Origin: Ectocarpus siliculosus
Lineage: Eukaryota; Sar; Phaeophyceae; Ectocarpales; Ectocarpaceae
Length of the DNA: 42,208 nucleotides
Assembly: GCA_000310025.1 (NCBI GenBank)
Contig: FN649748.1
Span: 195,058-237,265 of the forward strand
Direction: 5' to 3'
The translations under genes were made by a program, and so were the position numbers. Under the pieces are notes generated by a model, which saw nothing but the letters and a program-made list of their open reading frames with translations, was not told the DNA's origin and did no database searches. Positions 1 to 11,089 of this stretch are shown in pieces. The stretch's first letter is position 1, and the number at the start of each line of letters is the position of its first letter.

Positions 1-356
1 AAAAACCCCCCCCCCCCCCCCCCCCCCCCCCCACGAGGCCCCCGCCGGCCAAAGCTGTTCGGTTGACGGACCGAAACACGAGGGGAGCCCCAAGGGCGCG
101 TATAAAAATATATACTTCGAAGTACGTTGAAAGCGACGTAAACTCAGCCACCAGGCTGATCGTCAAGAAAAACGTCACACACAACACTTACACTCTAGAC
201 GAACACAAACACGCGCCTTCCGGTTGGGCCGGCAACAAATCACCCCTTTCCATCCTTCTACGCTAGAAGTATGCCACGCAGGAAAAAATATCTGTAAAGT
301 TGTCGCTTACGCACGTAGATACGTAAGAAATGCTTGCGCGCGTACAAGATGCTTAC
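1..356. other. Left edge: poly-C tract and CLPTM1 intron sequence
   Basis: Positions 6-32 are an unbroken C run. The remainder follows the splice donor (gtaagc on the minus strand at 356) of the last visible CLPTM1 exon and is presumably intron. No other gene is seen. A short plus-strand reading frame here has no recognisable motif. Confidence 0.6.
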
Positions 357-1299
357 GTTAGGGTTCGGGGAGTGTCCTTTCTTGGTCAAGAAAACGTGCG
401 CCCATGCGGAGCCGTTGTTCAAGAGCATCGGAGGCAGGTCCAGCTTCAGAGTGGTGCTCCTAGTCATGTCGCCGGCCTGCAAGGTGGTGGTGGTGGGGGT
501 ACACTCATGTATAATGCATGCCTTTAGCGGTTAGACTTATGACCACGGACGGGGGGGGGTGGGGGAAGCTCACCCATTTGTAGGTTGCCGCAAATTTCGA
601 CACGACGCATCGCGATTCTCACTTGGGACACGAGCGATGCTGCCCTATTCGGGGGTGGCTGTCACTCTGTCCTCCGCCGCTTCTACAATTGTACCGTGGT
701 CCAAAAAACAAGAGTCATGCTCTTCTTCGCAGCGACGCTGATTCTTCCTCGACCCCGCTGCACGCTATTTTCTATCCTCTGGACACTGTGTACAGAGACC
801 GGTCGCCTCTTTCTTTCTACGTGAACGGGGGGGGGCGCGCGAGGCGGGCTGATTACAGCCCTAACCTGGTAGCGCAAGACACGACGGTTTTGTCTTGAAA
901 TCGACCAACATACACGACAGGACACAGAGGAAGGGGACAAACGGTGTGCCGAGAAAAACGGCATTCGGAAGTTTTTTTTTATCGAGAACGTGACGATGTG
1001 CAGGAAGGCCTTTTTAATGTGGGTTATGGGCTATTAATGCGCGTTAGTGTCGCCTCAACGCAAGAGCAGGAGGCATGGGGCTCCGTCCGTCGTACTTGTA
1101 GCACCACCGCCAACAGGTACCTTGCACCACCTTCGCCGTCATCATCCACAGGGACCACACCACCAAAAAACACTGGGCATGTTCCTTCCCGCCTGACCGG
1201 GAAAACACAACCCCGAACCACGCTAGAAGCAGACGAGCCTCGCGCCTGATCCTCCCTAAAAAAATTATCTCTCTCTCTGTCTCTCTCTGTCTCTCTCTG

Positions 1300-1330
<31 letters not shown>

Positions 1331-3705
1331 CTGTCTCTCTCTCTTTGTTCGCAAGTCAGCTATGTCCAGCCGGGGGGAACCCGACCACTGCTACTGCACG
1401 CAGGGGGCTGGAATCACCAAGTCCCAAATGGTACTCGACCATTCAACTGCACCCAACGGCTGCAACAAAGACACAACCGAGAGCAGCAAGTAGAGCAGCC
1501 GTAGAATGGTAGATACTTCGACAAACTCCACCCAAAGCACCCCTGACAACAGAGCGTCAACAACAACATCAGCATCAACAGCGAGCAAATCGCAAAAAAA
1601 AAACCCGCCCGATTCTCACCTCTCCCGCAAAAACCAGGTTGCTCTCGTGCCACAACAACCTGGCGGGTAAGCTGTTTGCTGTCCCCTCCTCCCCTTCCGG
1701 TCCCGCCCCCCGCTCCCCCGCTTCCTCCCCCTGTGTCTCCCACACGCTCGCCTCGTCTTCCGAACCGGACATATACCTGACAAAAAACAGAAGCCGTGGT
1801 GGGAAAATGAACATGAACAAAGAGCAAATGCGAAAGAATACATCATGACGTACCCAGAGGGGGGGGCAGTGAACAAGCTGTGGTGATGTTGTCTCTACCC
1901 TGTCTCATGTCTTGTCTCTCCCGCTGTGTGTTGAGCCTAAGGTGGTTGGTAAACACCTATTATACTGCAGCTGCATTACTTGCCGCGGCCGGCTGCGCTG
2001 GTTAAACGCGCACCACACGTGGGTTTTCACTTGTCTCTCCTTGTCAAAGTAGACAGGCAGCTGTGCCTTTTTACATATGACATGAATACCAATGCCACGG
2101 AATTCACGTTATTGGCCTCGAGGGGTGCGGAAAAGGGGGGGGGGGCTGAATGGGTTTATGCCATGGTACATCGGAACATGTTTCCAATGCCTAGACGGCA
2201 ACGCAAACAACGACGCTGGTTGTTGAAAAAAAAAACTCGGCAAGTCCTATGTATATCAACTTACACATGTAAATCGACTTTTTGCCCCCTGTTAAAGGTG
2301 CACCGATGGACCGATAGCTGCCTCCCGCGAGCGTCGTACTCGGGGAACTGCGGGATCCTGCTGCTCTGGAGACCCATCGCTTCCTTCATCCAGTTTACGT
2401 CCTGAAAAAGGAATCAATCGTGAAAGCGCCGTGTACACCATACGGCGTAATGGAAACGTTGTTACTATGCTCGACCTTTTGGCACAAACCAAAACAGTTC
2501 CACCTCTACCGTTTCCGTTGTTCTACAGCTCATATGCAACGACGGCGTAAACTAACTGTCGAACCTACACCCCCACCATGGGTGGTTAATGGTGCCGCCA
2601 TTACTGAGGTGGCTCTAACGAAACTGGATTACGAATGTTAACCAATAGAAACTCACGCTCTCCTCCCCCTTGGGCAGCGGCTTGAGGACCTGCGAGACCT
2701 CGTCCTGCTCGCTCTCCTTCATGATCGCCACCGCCTCCTTAATCTGGTGCGTCTGAAACTGCTTCGAGAAGAACATGAAACTCATGTACAGCACCGCGAG
2801 CTGCCATAATAATCCACGGGAGTGTGGGGTGGGTGGGGGGGGGGCACAGACGGAGGAAGACGAGCTGAGAGAAGGAGAAAGAGGGAGACAACAAAGACTG
2901 ACGCAAGAAAAGGTACAAGCTCAACTTCACGCAGACGGAGTCACGGACGCCCCAGCAGTCACAGGCAACCAGCCCTCGCCTTGGAGTCAAGGGGGACCTA
3001 GCCCCGACCAAAACACCACCAGCGGCGCGCACATCGTAATGCAAGCGGCTACCCAGGCGACAGCCGAAAATCCATGGGAGGACAATGAGGCTTGCCCCAC
3101 GCAAACCAGGCGCGTTTTGTTTATTGTCAATCGCGGAGCAGAGATGGAATCTTGGTTGGGAACTGCGAAGATAGATTAGGATATGTCTACCTTTAAGTTA
3201 ACGTGTTTCATGATCTCGAATTTTCAGGAGGAATGCGTGCTCCACGTGCTGGCATTGGAGCAAGAGGTCAAGGTCGGTAAGAGGGGTGTGGGAGCAGCAG
3301 AGCTGAAGGGATGGTTTGGGGTTGATATGGTAGAGAAAGTCGTTTCGCTTGTGGAACACCATCATAAGCAAGGTGCTGCATCCGCCTGTTTAGAGCGCTT
3401 GATTATGGCGGCTGTGAGCCCGCAGAAGGGCTGAAGGGTTTCTATACGATGAAGAGAAGAAGGAGCCCAAGAAATCGCAACCGGAACAAGAACGGAAGGA
3501 GATAGAGATGCGTGACTCAGAGAAACCTCAAGATTACATCGCTCGAGCAGCAGCTCTCCGCCGCCGCCTGCGTCTTGCCTCCATAGGGACAAGTAGATAT
3601 GTTACAGGGGCCAACAACGACAAATTGTTCGTGGTCTTCCCTTCGATTTCGACGTGTGAAATAAGCGATTCTCCTGGCGGAAGAGGTGTTGAGCTTGCGT
3701 AGAGG

Positions 3706-3792
<87 letters not shown>

Positions 3793-5000
3793 GACAGAAA
3801 GAGGCCCACGGCATTCGCGTTCTGACGACGGGGGAGAGAGCAGGCGTACGTTGCGTATTACGTCCACTTGTCCACGACGACAGCTGTACAGTACTATGTA
3901 CGGAGACGACGGCGACGGGGTCGAACCGAAATTGACCGAGATGACCGGCGGCGTGGGCGCGGGAGGTGTCGACGCAACAGGGAAAACATAATTAACTCCC
4001 CTCGCCGGCTAGCGCCGAAGCCACAAACGACACGTCGTCGGTATAGACGACGCGGCAGGTGGACGGCTCGAGCACCTTGATGGTCGTAACACCCGCCGTT
4101 GAGGTAGTAGCACAGGGTGGCCTGTTCGTCAAGCTTGCTGCGGCGCTTCTGGAGAGCGGCATGCTCCAGAAGCGCCGCGGCAACCTCGACGAACAGACTA
4201 CCCTGTGCTGCTACCTCAACGGCGGGGATAAGCCACGCGAGTGGCGCCATCAAGGCTCTCAAGGTGTCTACCAGCCGCGTCGTCTACATCAACCATGTGC
4301 CGTTTTGGCGTCGGCGCCAGCCGGCGAGGGGGGGTTGTTCTGGTACATTCCCGCTATGCCGACACCTCCCGCGCCCACGCCGCCGGTCATCTCGGCCAGC
4401 TACACTGACACAGGGGGTAGCAATGGTCTTGTGCCCAGCGCTAGACAGCGACGGTCTATCCACCGGACGTACATGCTACCTCATGCACACCCACCCACCA
4501 CAAGAGAGTGAAGTACTGCTGTTTTGGCGCTCGACGATCGCTGCTGCTCCGTGCCAACACGAACATGACGAGCGAAAACATGATGGGCACACCAATAACA
4601 TGAGCCGCATTGCCCTACAGCAGTGTAGATGTTACCTTAGCTGCACTGCTGTGCTCTCGCGGGCCACATCCGCTGTCAGCAAGACATAATTTCGGGGACA
4701 GAATTAATTGGTTTTTACCACCGCTTTGTGTGTAGTTTCCCGCACCTATCTGTCACTAGGGGTGGAAAGTAACGCTTGTTGTGGTGCAGGTTCTAGCACT
4801 GGCACAGAGAGGGCGCCACACGTGACCTCCACTCTGCGGTTGTTGGTCTCATAATTCACTTTACGTACCTTGATAAACAGTTGGGCAAAGCCAGGCTTTT
4901 CCTCCTGGTTCTGCGGCTTGTTTTCCCTTCCCACTGCTCCCGTAGCAGGGACGACGGCTTCAGCCATCTTTTCTTTTCCCTCTCGATGTATCTCGGCCAT
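357..5000 (-). CDS. CLPTM1-family transmembrane protein, 5' part (partial, runs off left edge)
   Basis: Four exons are visible on the minus strand: 5000-4869, 2800-2657, 2401-2312 and 476-357. Each is flanked by AG and GT and each is a whole number of codons. ATG at 5000 opens a charged N-terminus (44 codons). A hydrophobic stretch then spans the first junction (FAQLFIK joined to LAVLYMSFMFF), like the single N-terminal helix of CLPTM1. The last exon reads LPPMLLNNGSAWAHVFLTKK followed by GHSPNPN, which matches the CLPTM1 pattern of an NGS/NGT motif, an 'HVxFxKxG' strand and 'PDP/PNP'. CLPTM1 proteins are multi-pass ER proteins; relatives act in receptor trafficking and GPI-lipid scrambling. 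About 50 residues expected between the exons at 2312 and 476 were not located confidently; a 42-nt candidate at 1464-1423 (AG/GT-flanked, reading PLGAVEWSSTIWDL) is possible. The C-terminal multi-helix region would lie left of position 1. Confidence 0.75.
1269..1345. repeat. CT-rich microsatellite
   Basis: Imperfect (CT)n with regular GTCT interruptions, lying in an intron of the CLPTM1-like gene. Confidence 0.9.
3709..3792. repeat. (GA)n microsatellite
   Basis: About 41 GA units, almost pure, in the first intron of the CLPTM1-like gene. It creates artificial Arg-Glu and Leu-Ser frames that should not be called genes. Confidence 0.95.
3934..4400. mobile_element. Inverted duplication of a Ty1/copia integrase-region fragment
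   Basis: Two arms of about 220-240 bp (3934-4156 and 4162-4400) are reverse complements with only about 5 nt between them. Alignment shows substitutions and small gaps but continuous similarity from the loop outward. Reading outward on either arm gives KRRSKLDEQATLCYYLNGG (left arm, minus strand) or its diverged twin (right arm, plus strand). After a frame change comes IKVLEPSTCRVVYTDDVSF. These fit the copia pattern after the integrase core, 'KRSKLDPKA..C.FLGY' then 'YRLYDP.T.KV..SRDVxF'. The fragment is far too short and broken to be active. It lies inside intron 1 of the CLPTM1-like gene. Confidence 0.7.
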
Positions 5001-6565
5001 ACGGGGTAGTGTTGCTTGCAACCGCGGCAGCAGCGCAGTAGCGCAGCAGCGGGGTGTTTTCGCCCACAGGTTCCGCCGCATTTTTGCGTAAACGCCTCCT
5101 GAACTTAGGGAAACCAATTTCGAGAACAGCAGTGACGCGGCTGGGGGAGACACGCGCGGGACGCGCCAGGGGAAAGGTCGATAGCTCGACACCCAAAGGA
5201 TAATCTTGCGTTCGCCAGTTCGATTCTGCTGATAAAAGGTGAGGAGAAGAGTTGTGGTACCTCGGAATCGCGAGAATTCTCTCACATCCCCTAAAACTTG
5301 GTGCTGAAAAAGTGGTCGTCGTGTAGAATTTGGCTCAGAACCGCTTGTACACAACGGCGGTCGCGGTGCAGCAGTCATGTATTGTTTGTGGAGGTGTGTC
5401 TGAATGCCTTCTCTTTGGCTCTCTCTCAATGGTCGTACGCACAGCTTCCCGCTTCCCTCTCACGCTACGCCAGCGCAGACGCGCAGACCACTGTAGTTTC
5501 TCTCTGTCTCTCTGTCTCTCTGTGGCGGTCGGGTTGCAGTCGTGATGCCAGTTCAGAACTCAGAACCCGAATCTCGAGATTCCTCAGGTTCCCTGACCCC
5601 TGACCCCCGACCCCACACAGCCTGACAGCCCCGACATATTTGCATCCGTTTGTCATTCATCCATGGGTGCATCAGCTGGTTCTCTGGTAAACGGACGTCG
5701 CTGACTTGCTGCTGGTTGTTTATCTCTGTGTGTCGGCAAGCTCGGGTTGTCTCGTTGTCTCTGTCTTCTGTAGCCTTCGAACTCTACGGCAGGGTAGAGA
5801 ACTGAAAGAGAACCAGAAGACACGGAGCAGTATAGCAGTATGAGGCCAGGAACTCCAGGAACTCTTCTGATTCCCAACAGCTGGGAATGGTTGATGAAGC
5901 TTTGGGAGGCTGGGAAAATGTGTCCACGAAGGCGCGCCCACTCTCCGCACCACTCTAGCTTGACTGAGTTCGCTCGGTCACGCTTCGCATTCCTGGCCAC
6001 AGCGCACCAAGGGAATAGCCAGCCTCCGGCAGGCCGTAGCCACCAAGCTCCCGACTCCCTACCAGAGTTGAGGACTCCGTACTCGCGTCGACGAAGCGTT
6101 TTATTTTGTTTGCGCCCTGCAACCCACGTACATAGCAAAATATATGGGAGGACAGAAACACAAACCCAGAGGAAAAAATGTCTTTTTGGGTTTGTTTTTC
6201 CGTCCTCCTCCAATGCTTTGTGTACAGGGTGCAGGGCACAATCAAAAGAAAACGCTTCTTCGACGCCAATATGGAGCCCTCAACTCTGGGTGAGCGCTGA
6301 ATCTCCATACCCTGACCTCCGCAAAGAGGACTAATTGGAGGCAGGATTGGAGGCCGGGCGGGTGTTCTGCTGGGCTTGATCGCTTGATCGCTGAGAACAG
6401 AGAAGAGCAAAACGCACCGTTGCTGCTGCTGCTGCTGCCGTTTGTTACCCTTCGTTTCGCAACATCCAAAGAAGGAGCTTCTCTTGTCGCCTTTGTCGCT
6501 TTTCGTACGGCAGGGCCTGCCAGTAAGAGTCGAGCAGGGAGAGAGTTACAGCAGCAGGATAAAAC
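5001..6565. promoter_or_regulatory. Shared upstream region of the divergent CLPTM1-like and SND3-like genes
   Basis: The two start codons (5000 minus, 6566 plus) are head to head with about 1.56 kb between them, so both promoters should lie here. No TATA box or other element can be assigned with confidence. A CT-rich patch lies near 5495-5525 and a 229-nt foldback at 6062-6290. No convincing gene is present. Confidence 0.45.
6062..6290. repeat. 229-nt near-palindromic foldback
   Basis: The left arm (6062 to about 6172) begins ccagagttgaggactccg. The right arm (about 6182-6290) ends with its imperfect reverse complement. Matching blocks continue inward, for example gaagcgtttt, gccctgca and ggaggac, to a loop of only a few bases near 6172-6182. 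Transcribed from either strand it would fold into one long imperfect hairpin. It could be a MITE-like foldback or a hairpin small-RNA precursor; the sequence alone cannot decide. It sits 276 nt upstream of the SND3-like start codon. Confidence 0.8.
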
Positions 6566-9500
6566 ATGGGGAATCAAGGCTCCTTCATGGAGAAGGTGTA
6601 CGTGTATTTGCCTGTGCTGATGTGCCACTCCAAGATGGACTACTCCGACAAGTCCACCTTGTGGAACATCCGAGCTGCCTACTTCGCTGAGCAGGCAAGC
6701 AATGCGGAAACTGGACGTGACGAGTGGTGCCGGGAATGTTGGGCGTGATTTCTCTTGCTTGGGCCAAGTGTCGGCCGCTGAATTTTAGAAGAGTCGAAAG
6801 AAGCAGCGGTTTGCGTCTGTAGGGTTGCAGGCGTGGTTCGGTTTTCAGGGCGAGAGCAGGAAAGAGACACATTCGACACAAGTTGATGATAGGGTTTCTA
6901 TGACGCGGCAGGTAACGGTTGCTCTGCTGCTGAAGGGTAACGGGTTGGCTGAACTTCATGTACGACCCCCCTCTTTCCACGCGTGCACCTGTTCGTCGGC
7001 CCAACGCCATGCCACCAACCAAGAGTATAGCACTACATTTACTGAATTTCGGCCCTCATTCGGATGGGGGGGGGCGGGTACAGCACCTTTGATGACAACG
7101 AGACCGGCATCGCTGTTTACTGTTTTCTCCTGTGGTTTGTTTACGGCTGTCGGTGGTGAGAAACTCGGTCAGAGAAAATGGTGGTGACGGCCAGATGAAG
7201 GCAAAAAAACGGGGAAGATATGCATAGGAGAATAGGGTTGTACAGACAGCAGGAGGGGCCCGGCAGTACGAGAACAGCCCCTTCGACTGTGGCTGTATCT
7301 CGAACGGGTAGTCTTTATGTGTTTGTATTTGTTTTTCCTAGCATTAAGAGCTTTGACATATTCATTTTTTAAACCCAACGGGGTATTCTGTTTTTCTAGA
7401 CCCGAAATGGACAGTTCTTACTCCACGGCGCTAACTGCTGTACACAAACCAGTGCCACGACATGTGGGCCCCGTATCCGACAGCGAAACCTTCGAGCACC
7501 GCGACCACATCTCTTCCCCACCGAAAGAAATAAATGCCATTCCACCACCACCACTTGCCCTCGTGTTTCTTCGGCCGCACGCCTCATCATCAGATCGGCC
7601 TCTTCGCGTTCACGGCGTACTTCGTGTTCGCCATCCGAAGAAGGCGCGACCATCGAAAAATACTCGTTCCAGATATAACGCAGGGGCAGGTCCTAGCCAA
7701 CAACGTCCCTGGTCCGGATGAATTGATGTACCGGAAGACGACCTACTTCCAGCACGAGATGACGGAGGTGGGCGAGTGGGCTGGCAGGAGCATGTCTTTT
7801 GTGTTTTGCCCACCGGTGGGCAGAGCGTTGTTTTGGCATGTTTGAGAAGAGCCAGCCGGCGTCATGGTTTGTCTAGGATTTTCATGCCTTTGAGAGGGTG
7901 GACGTCCTTTGAGAGGGTGGGCGTATAGCAAGAACCGGGTCGGGGATTCTGTTTAAGCACCCCAACAGGGGCTCGATCGCCAGCTGGTGCACTTACAAAA
8001 AGGACTGCTGCCGGTTCAGCGTTGTCCTCTTGGATGAACCCGCCATGCTCCTCTCGACCGTTCGCCGCCAAAGCCCGTGCCTCACCGTGACACATTCGTC
8101 TTTTTTTTGGCCAAATTCTTATGGAAGGTCTGCATTTTGGCTGGAAACCACAGAATCAGGCGGAAATTCCACGGTATCCAGAGAGCGGCTGCGATTTTTG
8201 AGATCAACCCTTATGGTCAGAACAGGGAAAACACTGGCTTTGAATCGACAGACCACCAACTGACGGTTGACAGACCACCAACTAACAGTTGGTTCCTTTC
8301 AAACACCACACATGACGCATGACTGCGACAGACATCAAAACAGCGCGGCTACTACGCCGCCGTAGGATCGGGAGCGATACACACACACACCTACTACGCC
8401 TGCTCTGTGTTGAGCAGTACACCACTCAACAAGCAAAAATAGGCAACGGCCGATTGTGTAATTGTAGATGAGAGCATTAATGTGCCCTTCTTTTTTTTTT
8501 ACCTTTGAGAAAGGGTGTGTCGTCTGCCTCTCTCCACCAAAGCTCTCCACATATTCCCAGCAGAGAGTTGACACACGCACACACGTCGAACATCTGATCT
8601 GTTCATCATCATCAACACGATACACATGGCGCACACGGGGGCACGGCGGTGCACGGGTGCGGTGCAAACGTGCAATCGGTGCCGCGCGCGAGCAACAACG
8701 CCTGCACGACGACCTCTAACCCAAATCGCAGGAAGAAATCCCCGCTGCGATTTGAGCCTTCTAATCGTAGCGGGCAGAGCGATTCCGGGGTATACACGAT
8801 TTCAAATCGCGTTTTTCCGGCAAATAACAGCACCATAGGAGTTAGTATGTTCTGCCGGCCTCACTACAAACCCAAATCTCAGCAACTGCAGACCTTCCAT
8901 AAGAATTGGTCTTACTAGCGGCCAAAGACGGGACTTCCATTGCACCAGCAGCAGTAGTCCCGACATTCACACACACACCCACCCGGTGTTTGCCATCGGG
9001 GTTGGGTTTTCGTCGCTTGGTAACGACGTTGTAAAAGAAGCCAATTCACTTCGTGAACTCGGCAACCAGGTTACCGTTTTTTTTGCCTTTTTTATATTGC
9101 TGTAATCATAATGGTGGTCGAGTAGATTATGTTGTGCGGGGTCGAGAACCCTCACTCCGCGCAAGGGGGATGATCGCACCACGTTGTGTTAAAAGGGTCA
9201 AGCATCCTCGAGGCAGTTACACAGTGCTTACAACTGTCTCTGGAAGTGAAAGCACCAGAAAGTAAATTAAGTCATACGCAGCTGTCACCCGTACGCAAGG
9301 AAGTAAGCACAAGATGCCGAACACCCATAGCAGGACGCAGCGCACCCTTCGTGCGACTCGCCGAATACCTCACGGCGCTTCGCGCTTGGTGATGTGAGAG
9401 CCTGGTCCGGTGAGGACCCGGCGTGCTCCGTCCCGGCTTTATAGGAATGCGAGGTCAATGGTCTAACGACTACGGCATGCACGACTATGAGTACCCCCCC

Positions 9501-11089
9501 CCCCTCCCCATATTAATATTAAAATGCCCCCAACAGGTGTTCCAGCAGCTCCAGCAGCAGTTCGTGGCCCTTATGCTCACGATCCTGGCGCACTTCGTGC
9601 TGGGCTTCCGGCCCATCCTCCTGCTGCAAATATTCTCCGCGCCCTACCACTTCTCGGAGAACCGCCTCCTGCGCAAGCTCGTCCTGGGCCTCAAGCCCGG
9701 CTACCGCGTCTGGGGGGAGAGGTTTGAAGGAGAGCTGGAAGGGGATAAGGTCAAGAAGGAGGAGGAGGCGGCTCCGACGGCGGTGGCGGACGGGGAGGGG
9801 GCGGGCGACATTCCGGCGTTGGATTCGTCCTCAGCCGTTGCTACTTCTGCTACTGTGAAGGTGAGCGTGTTGTGTTTTGTGTACGGGGGCATGGGAACGC
9901 CCTTGAGGAAGGGACGATGATAGAGACAAGTGCGCGCCACGCTAAGGTTTTGGAACTCGAAGGGAAAGCGACGGCTGACACGAAGAGATCCTTAGATGGT
10001 GGTCAGGCAACCAGGACGTATAGTGTAAGTTGAGGAGGTCATTGTTTGCAACACCAAACAAGTACCACGTCGATCGTCTTCAGCGTAAAATAGCACGAGG
10101 GTGCGCTGTCCAGAAGAAACGCGAAGCCAAACAAGCCGCCGCGCTCCTCATAACTATTTAGCCTACCCTACTCCCACATCTACCCAAACATAACCCACAG
10201 GCGGAGGCCGATCCAGCAGTAGCCATCGCCGCCGCGGTGGCCGGGGGGGACGACGGAAGTAATAGTCTGCCGATGCCGAGGGAGTTGGAGGACAAGCTGA
10301 TCGACGCTTGGGAGGCTGCTGGGGAGGGGGACTTTGGCGCCGTCATGGAGCAGTTGGGGCCGTTCACCGTCAACACGCGGACTCCCGCCTTGGGGTGGAG
10401 CCCTCTCATGGTGGCGTGCGGCTTGTCGCAGGTGTGCCCAGCTGCCGAGGTGCTTGCGAGCGCGTGGGGTGTGTGTGTGTGTGGTAATCGTGGCATGTGG
10501 TAGTAACGTAGTTGGTTACGCTGTTGTGTAGAATGATGGTGTATTTCTTGGTTTTCTGTGTCTTGGCGTTTGCTTGTGTGGGGACTCTCTCTCTCTCCCT
10601 CTCTCTCTTTCTCTGTTCTCCATCCGTGGGACCTGATTTCATCGGCTTTTTCGCACCATCGCCGCCGTCATGCATGCGTGCGTGCCAGTGCCCTCTTGTC
10701 AGCGTGTAGTCAGCCGCAAGTGCTGCATTATTTTGCCTACATACAAACCGAACGACCCGCAAAACCTTGACCCCCCTCTTCAGGTGGGAGAAGGAGACAT
10801 CAAGGCGATGGTCGAAGACCTCGACGCCCAGGTCGACCTCCAGGACCAGGACGGGTGGACGTGCCTCCACTGGGCCGCGCAGCAAGGCCGTGTCGATGCC
10901 GCCCGGGTGATCTTCGAGGCACTCGGGAGCATCGCCAGCGAGCCGACCGCCGCGGCGACCATGATCCAAGACCTCCTAGCGATGAGGGATGCGGAGGGGA
11001 AAACAGCGGCGGATGTGGCAAGGGGGGCGGGGCTGGCCAGTTCGGATTTGGAGGAATTTTTGGGGGTCTTGGAAGACGGGGCTCGGTAG
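6566..11089 (+). CDS. SND3/PHO88-like ER membrane protein with C-terminal ankyrin repeats
   Basis: Five exons join in frame: 6566-6694, 7594-7767, 9537-9860, 10201-10431 and 10784-11089 (387 aa, stop TAG). Intron 1 uses a GC donor (CAG|gcaagc). Residues 1-110 follow the PHO88/SND3 plan: a hydrophobic N-terminus, a short acidic loop (KMDYSDKSTLWNIRAAYF), a second helix (IGLFAFTAYFVFAI) ending in RRRR, and a 'YRKTTYFQHEMTE' segment. A long membrane segment from QQFVALML to LLLQIF and a 'L.L.LKPG' end complete it. In yeast, Snd3/Pho88 is an ER membrane component of SRP-independent protein targeting and also affects phosphate transport. An acidic low-complexity linker follows, then about three ankyrin units (for example LGWSPLMVACG and DGWTCLHWAAQQGRVDAA). 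Known SND3 proteins lack ankyrin repeats as far as I recall. The fusion is the main oddity; assignment to SND3 is by pattern, not search. Confidence 0.65.
8247..8292. repeat. 22-bp tandem repeat, two copies
   Basis: The unit gacagaccaccaactgacgg recurs at 8269 with few changes, in intron 2 of the SND3-like gene. Confidence 0.8.
9389..9490 (+). repeat. Dispersed ~100-bp repeat, copy A, near the end of SND3-like intron 2
   Basis: Shares about 100 bp (roughly 80-85% by eye) with 37584-37684 in CCT6 intron 2, in the same orientation relative to transcription. Shared blocks include ggcgtgctccgtcccg, gcgaggtcaatggtc and tacggcatgcacg. It ends 46 nt before the 3' splice site at 9536/9537 and is followed by a poly-C run. 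Confidence 0.85.

Noticed and set aside
3517-3867. Long Leu-Ser and Arg-Glu reading frames
   Set aside because: Produced entirely by the (GA)n microsatellite.
7030-7170. Possible extra SND3-like exon encoding a hydrophobic segment (TFDDNETGIAVYCFLLWF)
   Set aside because: The exon 1 to exon 2 join at 6694/7594 already closes in frame and matches the PHO88 layout; including this segment breaks it.
8723-8754. Short hairpin (aaatcgcag ... ctgcgattt)
   Set aside because: Nine-base stem in an intron; expected by chance at this length scale and no terminator role applies in a nuclear genome.
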